From contig NZ_AP025466.1 in the NCBI RefSeq assembly GCF_024347355.1, positions 868,001-932,000 of the forward strand: DNA of 64,000 bases, written 5' to 3'. Positions 27,570-37,421 of the stretch are shown here, piece after piece (the first letter of the stretch is position 1; each line of letters begins with the position of its first letter). The notes under the pieces were generated by a model. The model was not told where the DNA came from. It ran no database searches and saw nothing but the letters and a program-made list of their open reading frames with translations. The position numbers were made by a program, and so were the translations under genes. The DNA is from Vibrio chagasii (GTDB taxonomy: Bacteria > Pseudomonadota > Gammaproteobacteria > Enterobacterales > Vibrionaceae).

Positions 27570-28805
27570 CTAGTCGATAGCTAATGTAGGAGAACGTTGC
27601 GCTTTAGCTGACATAAAATAGAAGCCAACCGCACTAGCAAGGGAAATTAAAACCACACTTAGCCAAGTAAAGGTGTAACCATAATCATCAATAAAATAGC
27701 CAATGACAACAAAGCTCGGCATAACAAAAAGCATTCTTAATGTAATCAACACACCTTGAATACGCCCGCGATGGCTCGACGGTGAGTTGTTTGCTAGGTA
27801 TACCCCTTCTTTTGTTAAAAGGAGAACCTCGCCTGCAGAAAGAAATAACCAAGCAAAGAAATGAACAGGAATGGTTGGATATAACATCACCAGCATGTAA
27901 CCAAATGCAAACATCAAACCAGCATAAGCAAGGCTAACTGTCTCTAGTTTCTTTGAGGTTAACCTCATTAAAATGGGTGTGATAAGCACCACTAAAACAC
28001 AAGCGTAAGTCATTAGTTGCCCAAAAATGACAGGACCTTGCTCTCCGAACACGTGGCTCAAGTACAGTGGGCTCGCCATTGTCATTTGATTCAATGAGTA
28101 CCACAGCAATCCGCATAGAAAAGTGAATAGTAAAAGCCTTGGCCTTGCTCGTAGAACGGACCAAACAGAGCCTGAGACCGGCTGTTCGAGCTCGCTATCG
28201 TTGGCCGATTCTATTCCAGTTTGCACTCTCACAAACGTAGCAACAATAACAACACAGCAAAGAGCAGCCACCCCGTTACCAAAGAATATCCACTCAGTAT
28301 GATTCCAAAACAGGTAACCAGCCATGATAGGACCAAGGGCTGAACCAAAGTTGTACGCTAAATAACTGAGCGAAATAACTGCATCACGATTTTTAGGTGT
28401 GGAAAGATCAGCAACTAAAGCATTGCTCGCGGGCAGAGCTAAACCACCAAAGAAATAGGCTGACAACAACAGCGTAGGCACGATGACAGGATCATCAGCG
28501 AAAAAACCACAAACAATCAACAATACTGCAGAGGTAAACTCGCCAAGAACCATGATTCGTTTATGTCCCAATCTATCCGATAACCTCCCACCTAAAAAGC
28601 TCCCAAAGAGGTATCCGCCCGTTCCCGCCATTGCTAAGGTGCCAGCTACCGTTGCTGAGTATCCCAACTTGTCAGTAAAAAGTAAGACAAGGAATGGCAG
28701 AATGAAGTTACCCATCCCTAAAATCATTCTAGCCACAGCTAAATAATAAATATTGTTTGGTAAGTTCCTGTACATTGCACTGGCAGAGAATAGCTGATTG
28801 ATCAT
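27570..28805 (-). CDS. MFS transporter
   Basis: A 411-residue major facilitator with about twelve hydrophobic helices. The loop 2-3 signature is seen as GGRLSDRLGHKRIMVLGE (about residues 76-93), and FGSALGPIMAGYLFW near 152 resembles motif C of drug antiporters. It is probably a proton-driven exporter. It sits between RDD and GNAT genes in a tight minus-strand run. Confidence 0.85.
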   Translation of the reverse strand: MINQLFSASAMYRNLPNNIYYLAVARMILGMGNFILPFLVLLFTDKLGYSATVAGTLAMAGTGGYLFGSFLGGRLSDRLGHKRIMVLGEFTSAVLLIVCGFFADDPVIVPTLLLSAYFFGGLALPASNALVADLSTPKNRDAVISLSYLAYNFGSALGPIMAGYLFWNHTEWIFFGNGVAALCCVVIVATFVRVQTGIESANDSELEQPVSGSVWSVLRARPRLLLFTFLCGLLWYSLNQMTMASPLYLSHVFGEQGPVIFGQLMTYACVLVVLITPILMRLTSKKLETVSLAYAGLMFAFGYMLVMLYPTIPVHFFAWLFLSAGEVLLLTKEGVYLANNSPSSHRGRIQGVLITLRMLFVMPSFVVIGYFIDDYGYTFTWLSVVLISLASAVGFYFMSAKAQRSPTLAID

Positions 28806-28845
28806 AATATCCTTAAAGTAACATCAAGTTTTTGGCGACTGTTTT

Positions 28846-29349
28846 TTATTCGATGGTGCTGAAATCGAGGCTTCTAGGCACGGCAACACTCACCACCTGA
28901 GTGCCTGCAATTAAGTCATGCAAACAACGTCTGTCTTTACGTAAAGCAAACAGGTAATCAAGAGTCGATATATACTGACCAACAACAGGAATATAGACAA
29001 AGATACTCATCGGTAAGATTCGTTTGATCACTATGTTGAATAAACCTAGTTGTTTGCCATCCATATCAACAATTGCAATTTCCATTACATTTTTACCGAT
29101 CGTTTGTCCCTTATTTTGCAGTAAGTAGCCGTGACACAAGAGAAACATCACCCAGCCATAAACAAACACCATGATTTGTTCGTGTAGATCTATAGTTCCG
29201 TTAGAAGCAGCTCGATCGAACAAGTCGGTATACAAAACAACTGGAATCATAGCAGCCGCGTAAATGAGGCCATCAATAAAAAGCGCCCAAAAGCGAGACC
29301 ATCGAGATGCGAGAATAACTGTAGGTGTATTTGCTATGACTTCAGACAT
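28846..29349 (-). CDS. RDD-family membrane protein
   Basis: A 167-residue RDD protein: RWSRFWALFIDGLIYAAAMIPVVL carries the Arg and Asp-containing first helix, with further helices near residues 58-75 and 105-130, and LRKDRRCLHDLIAGTQVV gives the closing D-R-C-HD motif. RDD proteins are small inner-membrane proteins, some linked to Na+/H+ exchange. It is the likely first gene of RDD-MFS-GNAT. Confidence 0.85.
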   Translation of the reverse strand: MSEVIANTPTVILASRWSRFWALFIDGLIYAAAMIPVVLYTDLFDRAASNGTIDLHEQIMVFVYGWVMFLLCHGYLLQNKGQTIGKNVMEIAIVDMDGKQLGLFNIVIKRILPMSIFVYIPVVGQYISTLDYLFALRKDRRCLHDLIAGTQVVSVAVPRSLDFSTIE

Positions 29350-29696
29350 GCCCTTTCCTAAGGTAGTGTTGATTATTAATGTAGAGAGTGCGATTTCTGA
29401 TAACTAAAGCTTCATTTATTGATAAAAAACGTAGAAATAGGTGTGAAAAACACATTGTTTTCAATAAATAAATCCGCTTTATAAAATCAAAAGAAACATA
29501 TCATGCACAAATGGTCACAATAGGTATCCAACGCAGTTTATGTGAGTTTCATTGCATAAAATAAAGATAGAGATGTAATGATAAATTGGAAGGACGCTTA
29601 CCAAGGTAAAACTTGGAAGTAAGAGGTGGAGACTTAACACGCTGTATAAATGCATTTTTCACTAAATAGTGATACCAAAAATGAAGACTATCGCGT
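29350..29696. other. Intergenic gap without recognised features
   Basis: 347 bp of AT-rich DNA between minus-strand genes. It should hold the promoter of the RDD operon. No terminator, repeat or RNA is evident. Confidence 0.5.
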
Positions 29697-30170
29697 CTAC
29701 TCTAGCCCCAACACATACTCGATAAAAGCTGACTTCTTTTCACGATATTGATCTTGTGGCCAACCTTCACAGTGCATTTTTAGGGCATTGTATTGTTGGA
29801 CTAAAGTCCGGTTCATACACAGCTTGTCACGAAACGCCAAAAAGCACTCAAACTCAGAACCATTGGCGACCACTTGCAACGCCACATCTTCAGAGGATAT
29901 GGATTCCAGCATGCACAATTCGGGCGTTCTTAGCGTATCGAGTTTCTCTTTAAAGCCGAGTGTTGTAAGTCGTTCTACAGCACCCTCAAGCTCGTTGGAC
30001 TCAACGCCAACGAAGATATCTAAATCGCCCTTAGATACGGCCAACGGAATAGACGATGCGCCGACGTGCTCAACTCTCGCGTTAAGGAGTAGCTTCTTGA
30101 TATCACGTTCATATCGTTCAAACATCTCATGGCAAGCCGCTTGATATTGTTCTGCTGGGTAAAATTGCAT
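29697..30170 (-). CDS. GrpB/UPF0157-family nucleotidyltransferase-like protein
   Basis: A 157-residue GrpB-family protein. The family core VEHVGASSIPLAVSKGDLDIFVGV (about residues 34-57) is the nucleotidyltransferase-like GSS...D-D site, and YNALKMHCEGWPQDQYREKKSAFIEYVL is the expected C-terminal helix. Start ATG has GAGGAC close upstream. It follows a small membrane protein gene by 32 bp. Role unknown. Confidence 0.85.
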   Translation of the reverse strand: MQFYPAEQYQAACHEMFERYERDIKKLLLNARVEHVGASSIPLAVSKGDLDIFVGVESNELEGAVERLTTLGFKEKLDTLRTPELCMLESISSEDVALQVVANGSEFECFLAFRDKLCMNRTLVQQYNALKMHCEGWPQDQYREKKSAFIEYVLGLE

Positions 30171-30202
30171 GCGTCCTCACTATTCAAATTAGCACTAGTG
30201 CA

Positions 30203-30442
30203 CTACAGGCTATTAAATATGCCTATTGCTACAAGCGACAGAACGATACTAATAATCCCAATACTAGATACTCGCTCCCGCTCTTTTTCGTCAGGTGAAA
30301 ACGAAGGAAAACGTCCTAAAGTGAACACCTTAGATACAACCCACCCCACGCTAAAGCAAATGATATCCATAATGAAGAACTGGAAAAGCATGCGAAAGAA
30401 CGCACCAACGAACCTAAAGAGTGTGAGTACTATATCTTCCAT
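30203..30442 (-). CDS. Small membrane protein
   Basis: A 79-residue protein with a hydrophobic N-terminal half (FRFVGAFFRMLFQFFIMDIICFSVGWVV, written in part) and a second C-terminal helix (IGIISIVLSLVAIGIFNSL), joined by a charged loop SPDEKERER. TTAGGAAAG precedes the ATG. Two helices with both ends on one side are expected. No family recognised; probably cotranscribed with the GrpB-like gene. Confidence 0.6.
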   Translation of the reverse strand: MEDIVLTLFRFVGAFFRMLFQFFIMDIICFSVGWVVSKVFTLGRFPSFSPDEKERERVSSIGIISIVLSLVAIGIFNSL

Positions 30443-30781
30443 TTTCTTTCCTAACGAACGTCAATTTTGAATAGAAAATGCCATGGGTATAGGTTCAGAT
30501 CAAGTCGCTTATACGGAACTATCTACGAAATAGCGATTGAAAGAAGGCTTAATTCGACCTTCAATTGGGAGAGAGCGGTAAAAAGTTCAATCGGATATGA
30601 AGCCTAAAGTATTGTACCCACTTAAATTGACTCGCAATTTGAAAGTAAGAAATTGATTTAAAATATAAGTTCAATATAACAACAAGATAAGCTCAATAAT
30701 AAATGGCACTCCCTTTGCAAACCATACTGTGATGACCGAAACGCTCTGAGAAAGACAACGAGCCAAAAGGGGAAAAGTCAC
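30443..30781. promoter_or_regulatory. Divergent gap before acyltransferase
   Basis: 339 bp separating the minus-strand small membrane gene from the plus-strand acyltransferase. AT-rich in its second half. It should hold both promoters; no operator-like palindrome stands out. Confidence 0.45.
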
Positions 30782-31846
30782 ATGGAGAATAGAATTCCAT
30801 CTCTAGATGGTTTGCGTGCAGCATCTATATCGCTAGTCTGTTTAGGGCACTTGTGCGGTACGGTTAACTTTCCTCAAATTTTTATGCCACTCAATAGCTT
30901 GGGAAACTTCGGCGTAAAAGTATTTTTTGTGATTTCTGGGTTCCTAATCACCACGCTATTGCTCAGTGAACTTAAGCTAACCAATAAGATAAACCTGCCT
31001 CAATTCTTCATCCGGCGTATGTTTCGTTTATTCCCTGCTTTCTACTTCTACATTCTTTGTATCGCTATTGCAGAATACGCAGGCATCATCTCTTTACTAC
31101 CGGGTGACCTATTCCATGCTGTTACCTACACGATGAATTATCACCACGAACGCGAATGGTGGCTCAACCACACTTGGTCACTTGCGGTCGAAGAGCAATT
31201 CTACCTTTTGTGGCCACTTTTACTCACTACATTGGGAAGACGACATGCAAAGTCATTGCTCATATTAGCCGTTTTATTTATCCCCTGTATCCGCTACTGG
31301 ATGTGGTTTGAAGCCGGCAGTTCCCCCTCTGCGATGACCCGAGAATTTCAGGCAATTGCAGATGCACTAGCCATGGGCTGTATTATTGCCTACATGAAAG
31401 AGGCAGGGTTCACACTCCCTAATTATTTTGGTTCTAGATTGTTTATAGTCGTGCCTGTGGCGATGATTTTAGTTCCCAGCGCACTCTATAAATTGAGCCC
31501 AGCTTGGTTCTACGTACTTGGCCAGACATTAATCAACGTTTGTGCTGCACTTATGATTCTTCGCTATAGCCAGTTTAATCACGGCCTGAGCTTCACTATC
31601 CTAAATAGTAAACTTGCTGTGTGGCTAGGTGTATTAAGTTACTCGCTGTATCTGTGGCAAGAACCTTTCTTAAATTCTTGGACTCGTGAATGGTATGCCA
31701 CCTGGCCTATTAATATTGTTCTCGTATTTATATGTGCGCTCATTTCATACTTCTTAATTGAGCGACCTGGACTTGAATTAAGGAAGAAACTCGCAGCAAG
31801 ACGTAAGAAGGCGGGGACGGTAAACGGACGTAAATCCAAGGTGTAA
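30782..31846 (+). CDS. Acyltransferase 3 (O-acyltransferase) membrane protein
   Basis: A 354-residue integral-membrane acyltransferase 3 protein with about ten helices. The catalytic-type start RIPSLDGLRAASISLVCLGHL has the conserved His near residue 22; FGVKVFFVISGFLITTLLL near 40-58 and HTWSLAVEEQFYLLWPL near 130-146 are classic family motifs. These enzymes move acetyl or other acyl groups onto polysaccharides or other extracytoplasmic glycans. The C-terminal tail is strongly basic (RKKLAARRKK). No glycan genes adjoin, so the substrate is unknown. Confidence 0.88.
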   Translation: MENRIPSLDGLRAASISLVCLGHLCGTVNFPQIFMPLNSLGNFGVKVFFVISGFLITTLLLSELKLTNKINLPQFFIRRMFRLFPAFYFYILCIAIAEYAGIISLLPGDLFHAVTYTMNYHHEREWWLNHTWSLAVEEQFYLLWPLLLTTLGRRHAKSLLILAVLFIPCIRYWMWFEAGSSPSAMTREFQAIADALAMGCIIAYMKEAGFTLPNYFGSRLFIVVPVAMILVPSALYKLSPAWFYVLGQTLINVCAALMILRYSQFNHGLSFTILNSKLAVWLGVLSYSLYLWQEPFLNSWTREWYATWPINIVLVFICALISYFLIERPGLELRKKLAARRKKAGTVNGRKSKV

Positions 31847-31900
31847 GATCTAATCCCCTTCGCAACAACTATAGTTTCTCGAAGCGCCAGTCAGATATCC

Positions 31901-31933
31901 AAAAACAAAAAGCCCCGGTTATAGGAACCGGGG
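31901..31933 (-). terminator. Terminator for the puuE-puuD operon
   Basis: Arms CCCCGGTT (31913-31920) and AACCGGGG (31926-31933); on the minus strand the stem is followed by a T-rich run (31901-31912). A second hairpin, ACCTAAGA with TCTTAGGT (31991-32013), lies between it and puuD. Confidence 0.88.
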
Positions 31934-32047
31934 AAACAGGGTGGGATGAGTTTGGCGCGTGCCCGTAAGACCAAACTCTCCCCAAGCCTCACCTAAGACT
32001 CATGCTCTTAGGTAAAGGATGCTGAGTACTGTTTTTGAAAAATACGG

Positions 32048-33364
32048 TTATTGAATCGTGGCGCCTTGTTCTACCCAAGTGCCGATGAGTGCTCGCTCTT
32101 CGTCGGTCATTTGAGTCATGTTACCAAGAGGCATCACCTGAGTTGTTACGGTTTGAGCAACGATCCTAGGTACATTAGCTTTGATCTCTTCTGGCGTATC
32201 AAGCATGACACCTGCTGGCGCGGCAGCAAAAGCGGCATGGCTAGGCGTTGCAGAGTGACACACTGAACAGCGCTCTTGAATGACCTTGTTGATGGTTTCA
32301 AAGCTGACACCTGCACTCGCAGGTTGCGTTGCGTGTGCTGGAGCTTGTTGAGCATCAGTCGTTGCAGAAGGCGTACTATTCACAGCAAGTTCTTCTGGAG
32401 ACGATTCGGTCGTGCTAACTTGCACTTCTTGTACCACTGGTGCTTGCACTACCGGGGTCATCTGTTTTTTCGCGTAAGGTGAGGTAACAAACGCGAGAGT
32501 AATCATACCCAATGCCGCTACTGGCACTGTCCATGCGAACTTCTGACTGCCATGACGGGTGTTGAAGTAGTGACGAACCAATATACTGAAGATTGCCAGA
32601 CCAGCAAGGATCAACCAGTTGTATTCCGAGCCGTAAGTGCTTGGGAAGTGGTTACTGATCATGATGAACAGCACTGGCAGTGTCATGTAGTTATTGTGAC
32701 GAGAGCGCAGTAGACCTTTCGCAGGCAGTGCCGGATCCGGTTCGCGTTTCTCTTCAATCGCTTTCACCAAGTTACGCTGCGCAGGCATGATGACGCGGAA
32801 TACGTTACCCACCATGATGGTACCGATAATGGCACCCACGTGGATATAAGCACCACGGCCACTGAACACTTGGGTTAGGCCATAGGTCGCAGCAACGAGC
32901 AGCACAAACAGCACAACGCCAAGCAACACCGGGGTTTTTCCTAATGGCGAGTCACACAGTAAGTCGTAGATAAACCAACCAGCAACGAATGAACCAATAC
33001 CAATCGCGATTGCCGTTGTTGAATCAAGGCCAGAGCCCGGTGCAATCAGGTAGATTTCTGCGTTGAGGTAATAAACGACACCCAATAGACACACGCCTGT
33101 GATCCATGTGAAGTAAGCTTCCCACTTGAACCAGTGTAGGTGCTCTGGCATTTCTGGTGGCGCAAGTTTGTACTTCTCTAGGTGATAAATACCACCGCCG
33201 TGAATCGCCCATAAGTCGCCTGAAAGGCCCGTTTTAGGGTTAACTCGGTTAAGGTTGTTCTCTAACCAAACAAAGTAAAATGATGCGCCTATCCACGCAA
33301 CACCAACAATCATGTGAGCCCAGCGTATTGCTAGATTCAACCATTCTGTAATATGCGGATCCAT
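32048..33364 (-). CDS. puuD: Urate oxidase, membrane-bound PuuD type with cytochrome c domain
   Basis: A 438-residue PuuD that oxidises urate to 5-hydroxyisourate and passes electrons to the respiratory chain. I chose the Met of MDPHITEWLN, preceded by CAGGAG; an upstream GTG overlaps allA. N-terminal helices (about eight, to residue 290) include WAHMIVGVAWIGASFYFVWLEN; after a linker rich in Thr, Pro and Ala the C-terminal domain has one heme site CSVCH at about 367-371 and an axial Met in VMPLGNMTQM. It is the last gene of the operon. Confidence 0.94.
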   Translation of the reverse strand: MDPHITEWLNLAIRWAHMIVGVAWIGASFYFVWLENNLNRVNPKTGLSGDLWAIHGGGIYHLEKYKLAPPEMPEHLHWFKWEAYFTWITGVCLLGVVYYLNAEIYLIAPGSGLDSTTAIAIGIGSFVAGWFIYDLLCDSPLGKTPVLLGVVLFVLLVAATYGLTQVFSGRGAYIHVGAIIGTIMVGNVFRVIMPAQRNLVKAIEEKREPDPALPAKGLLRSRHNNYMTLPVLFIMISNHFPSTYGSEYNWLILAGLAIFSILVRHYFNTRHGSQKFAWTVPVAALGMITLAFVTSPYAKKQMTPVVQAPVVQEVQVSTTESSPEELAVNSTPSATTDAQQAPAHATQPASAGVSFETINKVIQERCSVCHSATPSHAAFAAAPAGVMLDTPEEIKANVPRIVAQTVTTQVMPLGNMTQMTDEERALIGTWVEQGATIQ

Positions 33365-33378
33365 AATAAACTCCTGTA

Positions 33379-33939
33379 TCACAACGCTTTAGCTAAGCGT
33401 TGCTCTTCCTTGTTGTCTTCCGTTGGCATATCTTCCAAATGCAATGCCACCAGGTCGTTCTCAAAATAAACTTCATCACAGTTATGTCCTTCTCCACCTC
33501 TATCGACGATCAAGAACTGGTCTTGATCCGTGAGTGCAAGAACCGGGTGATGCCACACCCCTTTGTGATAGTTCACTCCTTGACGGCCGTTGCTTAAGAA
33601 AGCTCGGCAATTGGCTAACGATGGGTTACCGCCTTTTGGGGCAACAACAATTAAATAGGGTTGACCAAGTAATGGAATGAATGCCTGAGAGCCAAGTGGA
33701 TGACGCTCTAGCATTTTGATGGTCAGTGGGTAGCTCAACGGCGTAGCTTGGAAGATGCTGATGATCGCTTCTCCGCCTTGCTCTTGTACATCCGTTATCG
33801 CTAGCTTGTGGTAGCGACGTGTTGATCCACTGTTGATCATGAAAAAATCACTATTATCGGACTCGATAACATCCCCAAACTCTGCAAAAGCCTGCTTAGT
33901 TAACGGTTCGATAGTTAAACGACGTATTCCATTACTCAT
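33379..33939 (-). CDS. allA: Ureidoglycolate lyase
   Basis: A 186-residue AllA that splits ureidoglycolate into glyoxylate and urea. Family motifs are FAEFGDVIES near residue 19, ERHPLGSQAFIPL near 78, YLIVVAPKGG near 94 and GVWHHPVLAL near 126, which carries the metal/active-site histidines. It lies 14 bp after alc and its end nearly touches puuD, so it is firmly in the operon. Confidence 0.93.
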   Translation of the reverse strand: MSNGIRRLTIEPLTKQAFAEFGDVIESDNSDFFMINSGSTRRYHKLAITDVQEQGGEAIISIFQATPLSYPLTIKMLERHPLGSQAFIPLLGQPYLIVVAPKGGNPSLANCRAFLSNGRQGVNYHKGVWHHPVLALTDQDQFLIVDRGGEGHNCDEVYFENDLVALHLEDMPTEDNKEEQRLAKAL

Positions 33940-33953
33940 ACTGATTTCCTTAC

Positions 33954-34940
33954 CTATTTCGCTTTCGTACCAAATAGACGCAAACGGCTGATACCACCAT
34001 CTGGGAATATGTTTGCACGTACGTGGGTAATCGCACCAAGGTCATTAACCTCAGAAATGAATTCGTGAATTTCGTGCGCTTGCAGCTTTTGTGCAGGCAA
34101 TAGTTCACGCCAGAATAGGCTTTGTGTTTCTACTTGGTCGTCGGTCCCGCCTTTCACATAAGCGGCTTGAATTGAGCAGCTGTCTGGGTAGTTACCTTTG
34201 AAGTGGGCTGTATCAACAACGATACGTTCGATGTTACCTGGGTGGCCTAGAGCCACGATAACCCAGTCGTTACCCGGTGTACGACGACGTGCTGTTTCCC
34301 AGCCATCACCCATGTTTTCACCGCGGCCTGGGCCTAAGATGTTAGCTTTGTTGCCGTAATGCTCGTCGCTACATGCCAGTGCTCGGCCACCGTGTTCAAC
34401 CGATGCTAGGTCGACTTGTTGTTGAGAATCTATCGCGTCCCAATCAACACTTGGTCGACCATAAACACGTAAGCGTGCCACACCGCCGTCTGGGTAGATG
34501 TTCAAACGTAGGTGCGTAAATACTTGGTCACTTTCGATTGCTTCAAGATGATGATGATCACCTTGTAGTGCCATTGAAGGCAGAATTTCTTGCCACTCTG
34601 TTGAGTCAGTTGGCTCACCTTGTGGTGAATAACATGCGTCAATTGATGCCGAAGGTGGGAAGTTACCTGTGAAGAATGAGGTATCAATATCAACGCCAGC
34701 AATGGTGCCAGCTAGGCCAAGGCGAACGACACAGTAGTCGTAACCTTCACCACGTTTACGTCTGCTTTCCCAACCGTCCATCCACTTGCCGTTATCGTCG
34801 TATAAGTCGTCTTTCCACTCTGGCGCTGCATGGCTGAGTAGACGGCTTTTATCGGCGAAAAAATCGTCGGTTGCAAAGATAGCTTCTGCGCCGAGTTTTT
34901 CGTCTGCAAGGTTTATGTACTGTTCAAATTTATGGGTCAT
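33954..34940 (-). CDS. alc: Allantoicase
   Basis: A 328-residue allantoicase that hydrolyses allantoate to ureidoglycolate and urea. It shows the family's two repeated jelly-roll halves: [19 protein letters not shown] with [15 protein letters not shown], and [18 protein letters not shown] with [15 protein letters not shown]. Each half ends in [19 protein letters not shown] or [19 protein letters not shown]. Placed between uraD and allA, in pathway order. Confidence 0.95.
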   Translation of the reverse strand: MTHKFEQYINLADEKLGAEAIFATDDFFADKSRLLSHAAPEWKDDLYDDNGKWMDGWESRRKRGEGYDYCVVRLGLAGTIAGVDIDTSFFTGNFPPSASIDACYSPQGEPTDSTEWQEILPSMALQGDHHHLEAIESDQVFTHLRLNIYPDGGVARLRVYGRPSVDWDAIDSQQQVDLASVEHGGRALACSDEHYGNKANILGPGRGENMGDGWETARRRTPGNDWVIVALGHPGNIERIVVDTAHFKGNYPDSCSIQAAYVKGGTDDQVETQSLFWRELLPAQKLQAHEIHEFISEVNDLGAITHVRANIFPDGGISRLRLFGTKAK

Positions 34941-35063
34941 GTCCGTGTAATCCTATCCAATTAATCAAGTAATAATAAAATGAGAACTCAGTGGCTTATT
35001 CGCTTATAAAGCGGGCTCTTAACGCACTAAGACTGGGCTGAGATAGCTGTTAACTCCGTTAAC

Positions 35064-35579
35064 TTACATATCCCAGAGACGAAACATCGCGATCTTGTTG
35101 ATCTCTTGAATCGCCGTAGCAAACTCAGTTTCACTATCATTTCCTAATCGCATCTCGAACGACTCAAGAATTTGGTAACGATTGGCTCCCTTCACCGCCA
35201 TGATAAAAGGGAAATTGAAGCGACTTTTGTAGCTGTTGTTGTAAGAAGTGAATTTTTCAAATTCTTCGGCGCTGCATTGGTCAATGCCCGCCCCCGCTTG
35301 TTCTTTGGTCGACGACTCAGTAAGTTCGCCGTTTACTGCTGCTCTGCCAGCTAAGTCTGGGTGAGCGTTGATCAAAGCCAACTGTTTGCCTTGGTCGGCA
35401 TTCAACAAGATGGACGCCATTTTTAGATGAAGATTCTCAATGTGGTCGTCTTCGGCATTCAAACCTTGGTCATATACCGCCTCAGCAACCCATGGGCTGT
35501 GCTCGTAAACATCAGCAAAGTGCGCGACAAAAGTGTCACGGTCCATGGTTGTTGGTTGGCAAGATCGAAATTCAGTCAC
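35064..35579 (-). CDS. uraD: OHCU decarboxylase
   Basis: A 171-residue UraD that decarboxylates 2-oxo-4-hydroxy-4-carboxy-5-ureidoimidazoline to S-allantoin. I chose the GTG at 35579, which has a perfect AGGAGG six bases upstream; the longer frame runs into puuE and lacks a ribosome site. Family motifs are FVAHFADVYEHSPWVAEA, then INAHPDLAGRAA near residue 75, whose His is catalytic, and NSYKSRFNFPFIMAVKG near 118. Follows puuE by 23 bp. Confidence 0.94.
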   Translation of the reverse strand: MTEFRSCQPTTMDRDTFVAHFADVYEHSPWVAEAVYDQGLNAEDDHIENLHLKMASILLNADQGKQLALINAHPDLAGRAAVNGELTESSTKEQAGAGIDQCSAEEFEKFTSYNNSYKSRFNFPFIMAVKGANRYQILESFEMRLGNDSETEFATAIQEINKIAMFRLWDM

Positions 35580-35602
35580 GTTAAGCCTCCTTGCTGTTCG
35601 TT

Positions 35603-36523
35603 CTAATTTTGTTGTCCGTTGTATGGATGATGTTTGTGCCAGTGGTTGGCAATATCGATTCGACGACATAGCCACACGCTGTCATGCTGTTTTACGTAAT
35701 CTAAGAAGCGTCTCAATGCAGCAATACGACCGGGACGACCAATAAGACGACAATGCAGTCCTACCGACATCATTTTCGGTGCGGTTTCGCCTTCCATATA
35801 AAGGGTGTCAAAAGTGTCTTTTAAATACTGGAAGAACTGCTCACCAGAGTTGAAGCCTTGCGCCGTTGAAAAGCGCATATCGTTCACATCAAGTGTGTAA
35901 GGGATCACTAGCTGTGGATGACTGGTTTCGGTGTGCCAATAAGGCAGGTCATCGTCATAGGCATCTGAGTCATAAAGGAAGCCACCTTCTTCTGCGACTA
36001 AACGACGAGTATTCGGCCCTGTACGACCGGTATACCAACCTTGCGGACGTTGACCCGTCACCTGTTGGATAATCTCAATCGCTTTGGTCATATGGTCACG
36101 CTCTTCTGACTCATCAATATATTGATAGTCTATCCAACGATAACCGTGGCTACAGATTTCGTGACCTGCTTCTACCATGGCTTCAGCTACGTCTGGGTGA
36201 CGCTCAATAGCCATAGCGACCGCAAATACAGTCAGTGGAATTTCATATTCATCGAACAAGCGAAGAACACGCCACACACCCGCTCGGCTACCATATTCAT
36301 AGATGGATTCCATGCTGATGTGACGCTCGCCTTTGATCGGCTGTGCTGACGGGATCTCTGAGAGAAAGGCTTCAGACTCGTCGTCTCCATGTAACAAACA
36401 ACGCTCACCGCCCTCTTCATAATTCAATACAAAAGAAACCGCGACGCGCGCATTACCTGGCCATTGAGGGTTTGGAGGGTTAGCTCCGTAACCGATCAAA
36501 TTTCTTGAATAATCCTTATTCAT
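35603..36523 (-). CDS. puuE: Allantoinase, PuuE (polysaccharide-deacetylase-like)
   Basis: A 306-residue PuuE that hydrolyses S-allantoin to allantoate without the metal-amidohydrolase fold of AllB. Motifs are RVAVSFVLNYEEGGE near residue 25, YEYGSRAGVWRVLRLFDEY near 72, EAGHEICSHGYRWIDYQ near 116 and WYTGRTGPNTRRLV near 157. It heads the minus-strand operon puuE-uraD-alc-allA-puuD, 111 bp from a TTGTATACAA palindrome. Confidence 0.95.
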   Translation of the reverse strand: MNKDYSRNLIGYGANPPNPQWPGNARVAVSFVLNYEEGGERCLLHGDDESEAFLSEIPSAQPIKGERHISMESIYEYGSRAGVWRVLRLFDEYEIPLTVFAVAMAIERHPDVAEAMVEAGHEICSHGYRWIDYQYIDESEERDHMTKAIEIIQQVTGQRPQGWYTGRTGPNTRRLVAEEGGFLYDSDAYDDDLPYWHTETSHPQLVIPYTLDVNDMRFSTAQGFNSGEQFFQYLKDTFDTLYMEGETAPKMMSVGLHCRLIGRPGRIAALRRFLDYVKQHDSVWLCRRIDIANHWHKHHPYNGQQN

Positions 36524-36634
36524 CCAAGTACTCCTAACATAAGTGGTTGGCTTAGCCGCTCTTTAAGTGAGTCGCCAAATGATTCAAGCAAATGGATTCT
36601 CGATAAACAGAGCAACCTTACCCCTATACATTTA

Positions 36635-36644
36635 TTGTATACAA
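36635..36644. promoter_or_regulatory. Putative GntR operator for puuE operon
   Basis: Perfect TTGTATACAA with outer A and T (ATTGTATACAAT), 112 bp upstream of puuE. Confidence 0.65.
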
Positions 36645-36816
36645 TCATTTATCTCAATGTAAAGATTTTGTTATTCAAGTTAATTTTTTATAACAATATC
36701 TTTTAAAAACAAGATCTTAACAACACAACCATTGACCAAAAACCAATAACTCACACCTTAAAACTCAGAAAAAACGACTGGATAGTTAACATTTTTCCAA
36801 CAATTCGCTTTACTAA

Positions 36817-36826
36817 TTGTATACAG
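36817..36826. promoter_or_regulatory. Putative GntR operator for uraH
   Basis: TTGTATACAG, one base from the full palindrome, 109 bp upstream of uraH. Confidence 0.55.
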
Positions 36827-36934
36827 TTCGTACATAGTTAGTGATAACAAAGTGACCAGTTGCATTTTTTACAGGGTCGAATTACACAGATAAACCACGG
36901 AACAGAGGAGCGCCAAAAGCGCTATTAAAGGACT

Positions 36935-37288
36935 ATGGGAAGACTAACAACACACGTATTAGACACGACTCACGGCTTACCGGGTGCAGAGATCAAGGTA
37001 GAGCTTTATAAGGTCAACGAAGACTCAACAGAAAAGCTGGCGACAGTACTCACCAACTCCGATGGCCGAACCGATGCGCCGATTCTGGCAGGAAATGATT
37101 TCCGACCGGGGAAATACCAATTGGTGTTTTACGTCGCCGATTACTATAGAAGCAAAGGCGTGGAGCTGGATGGTGTACCCTTCCTTGATGATGTTGTTAT
37201 TCGCTTTGGTCTAGATGATCCAGACGCGCATTATCATGTCCCTCTTCTCGTCTCGCCTTACAGTTTCTCAACCTATCGGGGCAGTTAA
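36935..37288 (+). CDS. uraH: 5-hydroxyisourate hydrolase
   Basis: A 117-residue transthyretin-related protein that hydrolyses 5-hydroxyisourate to OHCU. The N-terminal TTHVLDTTHGLPGAEIKVEL and the C-terminal YSFSTYRGS are diagnostic (YRGS separates it from transthyretin). It has no signal peptide, so it acts in the cytoplasm. Divergent from puuE; the permease gene starts 247 bp downstream. Confidence 0.96.
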   Translation: MGRLTTHVLDTTHGLPGAEIKVELYKVNEDSTEKLATVLTNSDGRTDAPILAGNDFRPGKYQLVFYVADYYRSKGVELDGVPFLDDVVIRFGLDDPDAHYHVPLLVSPYSFSTYRGS

Positions 37289-37421
37289 TCCCGTGCCCTA
37301 GAACTTCGAACTAGGCTCAACCATCGAATAATAAACAGATTCGTGCGTGCATCTAAAATGATGCGCGCTCAGTAAACACGCTCATATAAAAATACTAACA
37401 ACGTTATTAGTTAGGAACTTG

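Larger units (their letters stand above)
36524..36934. promoter_or_regulatory. Divergent control region puuE / uraH
   Basis: 411 bp, AT-rich, between divergent pathway genes. It has two near-identical palindromes, TTGTATACAA (36635-36644) and TTGTATACAG (36817-36826), each about 110 bp from one start codon. No gene is seen. Confidence 0.7.

Noticed and set aside
36841..36880. RutR-like box near uraH (TGACCAG ... GGGTCG)
   Set aside because: The half-sites are about 15 bases apart, far from the two-base spacing of RutR sites.
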